Positions 6,332-9,287 of a stretch of DNA of 9,287 bases are shown here, one piece after another. The notes under the pieces are model-generated. The model was not told the DNA's origin, searched no databases, and saw only the letters and a list, made by a program, of their open reading frames with translations. The stretch's first letter is position 1; each line of letters opens with the position of its first letter. The translations under genes and the position numbers were made by a program. Source of the DNA: JBOHPP01 sp050731755 (lineage in GTDB: Bacteria; Methylomirabilota; Methylomirabilia; Rokubacteriales; CSP1-6); contig JBOHPP010000136.1 of assembly GCA_050731755.1 (NCBI GenBank), forward strand, positions 1 to 9,287, read 5' to 3'.

Positions 6332-7867
6332 GTGCGGTATGGCTTCGTGATCGACCAGCGGAGGTGCATCGGCTGCCACGCCTGCACCGTGGCCTGCAAG
6401 GAGGAAAACCAGGTTCCTCTGGGCGTCTTCCGGACCTGGGTGAAGTACGTCGAGCAGGGCGCCTACCCCGACACGCGGCGCTCCTTCGCGGTCCTCCGAT
6501 GTAACCACTGCGACAACGCCCCCTGTGTGACGATCTGCCCGACCGTGGCCCTCTACCGGCGACCCGACGGTATCGTCGACCTCGACCACGCTCGTTGCAT
6601 CGGCTGCAAGTCCTGCATGCAGGCCTGCCCCTACGACGCGCTCTACATCGACCCCGCGTCCCACACGGCGGCCAAGTGCCACTACTGCGCCCACCGGATC
6701 GAGGTCGGCCTGGAGCCCGCCTGCGTGGTGGTCTGCCCGGAGCAGGCGATCATCGCCGGCGACCTCGATGACCCGGCGAGCCCGATCGCGCGGCTGGTGG
6801 CCGGCGAGCCGGTTCAGGTACGCAAGCCGGAGCAGGGGACCCGCCCCAAGGTCTTCTACGTCGGCGCCGACGCGGGCGCGTTGACACCGTCGCTGCAGGC
6901 GCCGGTGGATCGCTACATGTGGGCCCAGCGCCCGGCGGAAGAGCTGTCGCTGGTGAGCGTGGTGGCGTCGCTCCAGCGGGCTGAACCTCACGGAGATGGC
7001 GGGCTCGTCCGCCCCGTGTACGACGTCCCGCACATGCCGCGTCCCTGGGGCTCCCAAGTCTCGACGTACCTGTGGACCAAGTCGATTGCGGCCGGCGCCT
7101 TGCTGGTGGCAGCGCTGGGCGTGCTGACCGGCGAGGCCGGCGGCGGTTGGCTCAGCGGAACGGTGGCGCCCCTGCTGGCCCTGACGTTCCTGGCCGTCAC
7201 GACGGGCCTGCTCGTGGTGGACCTCAAGCGCCCCGAGCGCTTCCTGTATATCCTCCTCAAGCCCAACTGGCGCTCCTGGCTGGTCTGGGGCGCCTGGATC
7301 CTCATCGCGTTCGGGGCCGTCGCCACGCTCTGGCTGTTCGCGGCGTGGGCCGGCGCCACCGGCGCCTTGCGCGCGCTGGCCTTGCCGGCGATCGTGCTGG
7401 CTCTGGCCGCCGCTGGGTACAGCGCCTCGCTCTTCGGCCAGGCCGAGGGCCGTGACTTCTGGCAGAGCCGTGTCCTGCTGCCGCAGCTGCTTGTCTCCGC
7501 CGTGGTCGCCGGCAGCGCCGCGCTGGCGCTCGTCGAGATTCTGGGACGCGCAGACGCGGCGAGCCTCTCGACGCTGCGCCGCCTGCTCGTGGTCGGGCTG
7601 CTGGGGCAGGGACTGACCCTGTTTGCCGAGCTGGCGCGATTCCACCAGAGCGTCGATGCGGCACGGGCTGCGCGCCTGCTGACCCGCGCGGCCCTTCGCG
7701 GGTATTTTTGGGGTGGCGTCGTCGCCGCCGGCATCCTCGTCCCGCTCGTCCTCACGATGCTGGCGTCGCCGGCCGCGCTGGCCGTCGCCGCCGTGCTCGC
7801 CCTCGCCGGCCTGTGGCTGTGGGAGGACCTGTGGGTCCGCGCGGGGCAGACGATGCCGCTCAGCTGA
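6332..7867 (+). CDS. Fused four-[4Fe-4S] ferredoxin subunit and NrfD-type membrane anchor
   Basis: One 511-residue chain joins two subunits that are usually separate in complex iron-sulfur molybdoenzymes. Residues 1-~180 are a PsrB/NrfC/DmsB-like electron-transfer module with 16 cysteines in four groups: 12/15/18/22, 57/60/65/69, 89/92/95/99 and 116/119/131/135. These suit four [4Fe-4S] clusters. After a linker (about 180-225) comes an NrfD/PsrC-type domain. It opens with VYDVPHMPRPWGSQVSTYLW, carries the family stretch GQAEGRDFWQS near residues 369-379, and has about eight hydrophobic helices up to residue 500. It would pass electrons between the catalytic subunit and membrane quinone. No signal peptide precedes the clusters, so they face the cytoplasm unless exported with a partner. 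GTG 6332 is preferred (MRYGFVIDQRRCIGC start, GGAGG 11 bases upstream); GTG 6314 is the in-frame alternative. The molybdoenzyme gene follows after 19 bp. Confidence 0.9.
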   Translation: MRYGFVIDQRRCIGCHACTVACKEENQVPLGVFRTWVKYVEQGAYPDTRRSFAVLRCNHCDNAPCVTICPTVALYRRPDGIVDLDHARCIGCKSCMQACPYDALYIDPASHTAAKCHYCAHRIEVGLEPACVVVCPEQAIIAGDLDDPASPIARLVAGEPVQVRKPEQGTRPKVFYVGADAGALTPSLQAPVDRYMWAQRPAEELSLVSVVASLQRAEPHGDGGLVRPVYDVPHMPRPWGSQVSTYLWTKSIAAGALLVAALGVLTGEAGGGWLSGTVAPLLALTFLAVTTGLLVVDLKRPERFLYILLKPNWRSWLVWGAWILIAFGAVATLWLFAAWAGATGALRALALPAIVLALAAAGYSASLFGQAEGRDFWQSRVLLPQLLVSAVVAGSAALALVEILGRADAASLSTLRRLLVVGLLGQGLTLFAELARFHQSVDAARAARLLTRAALRGYFWGGVVAAGILVPLVLTMLASPAALAVAAVLALAGLWLWEDLWVRAGQTMPLS

Positions 7868-7886
7868 TCCGACCGCCGAGGCGAGC

Positions 7887-9287
7887 ATGCCCAAGCTCCC
7901 CGCCGAGCCGCTGAGCCCCACCGCCCGCGACCTGCCGCCTCCTGCCGGCGGGCTGGCGAGCTATCCGCCGGTCGAGCGCTGGGACGACTGGGAGGAGTAC
8001 GACCCGGCGGCGTGGCCGCGGAAGGTCCGGCGCCGCTACGCGATCATCCCCACCATCTGCTTCAACTGCGAGGCGGCGTGCGGACTGCTCGCCTACGTCG
8101 ACCAGCAGACGCTGCGCATCCAGAAGTTCGAGGGCAATCCGGTCCACCCGGGCAGCCGTGGCCGCAGCTGCGCCAAGGGGCCGGCCACCCTCAACCAGGT
8201 CACCGACCCTGAGAGGATCCGGCACCCGCTCCGCCGCGTGGGGCCGCGGGGCGGCGGCCGCTGGGAGCGCGTGACCTGGGACGAGGCGCTCGACGACATC
8301 GCCGGCCGCATCCGTCGGGCGCTCCTCGACAAGCGCCCCCAGGAGGTCATGTACCACCTGGGCCGGCCGGGCCACGAGCTGGTCTACCTGCAGCGCGTCT
8401 TCCACGCCTGGGGCATCGATGGTCACAACAGCCACACCAACGTCTGCTCCTCCAGCGCGCGGGCCGGCTACGCGTACTGGATGGGCATGGACCGCCCATC
8501 GCCCGACCACGCCAACGCCCGCTTCATCCTCCTGCTGTCCTCGCACCTCGAGAGCGGCCACTACTTCAACCCGCACGCCCAGCGGATCGTCGAGGCCCGG
8601 ATGCGGGGGGCCAAGGTCTGCGTCATCGACACGCGGCTCAGCAACACGGCGTCGATGGCCGACTGGTGGCTCTCGCCGTGGCCGGGCACGGAAGGCGCGC
8701 TGCTCCTGGCCATGGCCCACGTGCTCATCCGGGAGCGCCGCTATGATCGCGAGTTCGTGCGCCGGTGGGTGAACTGGGAGGAGTACCTGCGCGCGGAACG
8801 GCCGGACCTGCCGGTGACGTACGAGGCGTTCGAGCAGGCGCTGGACGAGCGCTACGCCGAGTTCACCCCCGAGTTTGCCGAGCGGGAGAGCGGGATCCAG
8901 GCGGCGACGATCCTGGACGTGGCCCGCGCCATCGCCGAGGCGGGGCCGGCGTTGAGTACCCACGTGTGGCGCAACACCGCCGCCGGCAACCTGGGCGGCT
9001 GGCAGGTGGCCCGCGTGCTGCAGTTCCTGGTCGTCCTCATGGGCGCTGTGGACGCGGAGGGCGGCACCGCACCGAACACCTGGAACAAGGCGATTCCCGA
9101 TCCCCCGCTCATGCCGCCGCCGGCGAAGGTGTGGAGCGAGCTGCTGATGCCGCGCGAGTACCCGCTGGCTTTCTTCGAGATGAGCTACCTGCTGCCGCAC
9201 TTCCTCAAGGAGGGGCGGGGCAAGCTCGCCATGTACTTCACCCGCGTGTACAACCCGGTCTGGACCAACCCCGACGGGGTGTCGTGG
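7887..9287 (+). CDS. Molybdopterin (bis-MGD) oxidoreductase catalytic subunit, 3'-partial
   Basis: This is the large subunit of a DMSO-reductase-superfamily enzyme. It is open for 467 codons to the right window edge, perhaps half to two thirds of the whole. Cysteines 58, 61, 65 and 95 (C-x2-C-x3-C-x29-C) form the N-terminal [4Fe-4S] site and are followed by the usual AKGPA. Cys187 in HTNVCSSSAR is the likely molybdenum ligand. The segment VIDTRLSNTASMADWWLSPWPGTEGAL (around 246-271) and the later LQFLVVLMGAVDAEGGT (378-394) are typical cofactor-binding regions. The closest families by style are polysulfide/thiosulfate reductase (PsrA/PhsA) and sulfite dehydrogenase (SoeA); sequence alone does not decide. 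About 50 residues precede the first cysteine. They are proline- and acid-rich, with no Tat twin-arginine motif plus hydrophobic stretch, pointing to a cytoplasmic enzyme. ATG 7887 has GAGG five bases upstream. It is 19 bp behind its probable FeS-NrfD partner. Confidence 0.9.
   Translation, partial: MPKLPAEPLSPTARDLPPPAGGLASYPPVERWDDWEEYDPAAWPRKVRRRYAIIPTICFNCEAACGLLAYVDQQTLRIQKFEGNPVHPGSRGRSCAKGPATLNQVTDPERIRHPLRRVGPRGGGRWERVTWDEALDDIAGRIRRALLDKRPQEVMYHLGRPGHELVYLQRVFHAWGIDGHNSHTNVCSSSARAGYAYWMGMDRPSPDHANARFILLLSSHLESGHYFNPHAQRIVEARMRGAKVCVIDTRLSNTASMADWWLSPWPGTEGALLLAMAHVLIRERRYDREFVRRWVNWEEYLRAERPDLPVTYEAFEQALDERYAEFTPEFAERESGIQAATILDVARAIAEAGPALSTHVWRNTAAGNLGGWQVARVLQFLVVLMGAVDAEGGTAPNTWNKAIPDPPLMPPPAKVWSELLMPREYPLAFFEMSYLLPHFLKEGRGKLAMYFTRVYNPVWTNPDGVSW

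Noticed and set aside
6095..7921. A 608-codon open frame on the - strand, longer than the gene opposite it
   Set aside because: The + strand encodes 16 cluster cysteines and NrfD helices in family order. The minus product is low-complexity Arg/Gln/Gly/Ala sequence without motifs.
7860..9200. A 446-codon open frame on the - strand
   Set aside because: It is the shadow of the partial molybdopterin oxidoreductase, whose cysteine and cofactor motifs are clear on the + strand.
1..9287. CRISPR arrays, tRNA or rRNA genes, phage or toxin-antitoxin genes
   Set aside because: No regularly spaced repeats, no tRNA or rRNA-like sequence and no such protein motifs were seen on either strand.

Overview
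The window is GC-rich, densely coded bacterial DNA. Nothing in it fixes the taxon. Three things recall environmental lineages such as Candidatus Rokubacteria/Methylomirabilota or GC-rich Deltaproteobacteria: a Tat-exported family-5 solute-binding protein, an AMP-dependent acyl-CoA ligase, and a molybdoenzyme of the polysulfide reductase/sulfite dehydrogenase type. That taxonomic suggestion is from memory of protein style and is weak. No RNA genes, CRISPR arrays or phage genes were seen.

Left part (1-960): the 3' portion of an IS630-family transposase on the + strand. It is open at the left window edge and has all three catalytic acidic residues. It ends 45 bp before the stop codon of the next, convergent gene.

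Middle part (961-4215, - strand): a peptide/nickel-type ABC substrate-binding protein with a Tat-like signal and a near-perfect Shine-Dalgarno. Upstream of it lies a class I adenylate-forming acyl-CoA ligase with every core motif. No permease or ATPase genes accompany the binding protein here. Each gene has its own recognisable sigma70-type promoter candidate, both with a TTGACG -35 box.

Right part (about 4280-9287, + strand): a co-directional four-gene sulfur/redox cluster, divergent from the ligase. In order it holds a YeeE/YedE-family sulfur-compound transporter, a TauE/SafE-family anion exporter, a single protein fusing a four-[4Fe-4S] ferredoxin subunit (PsrB/NrfC type) to an NrfD-type membrane quinone-reactive subunit, and the first 467 codons of a molybdopterin oxidoreductase catalytic subunit that runs off the window. 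The last three genes are 19-62 bp apart.

The redox subunits show no export signal. The enzyme therefore probably works on the cytoplasmic face of the membrane, as SoeABC-type sulfite dehydrogenases do. A coherent but unproven reading is that YeeE imports a reduced sulfur compound, the molybdoenzyme exchanges electrons between cytoplasmic sulfur and the quinone pool through the fused FeS-NrfD protein, and TauE/SafE exports sulfite or a related product. This cluster is the most interesting part of the window.
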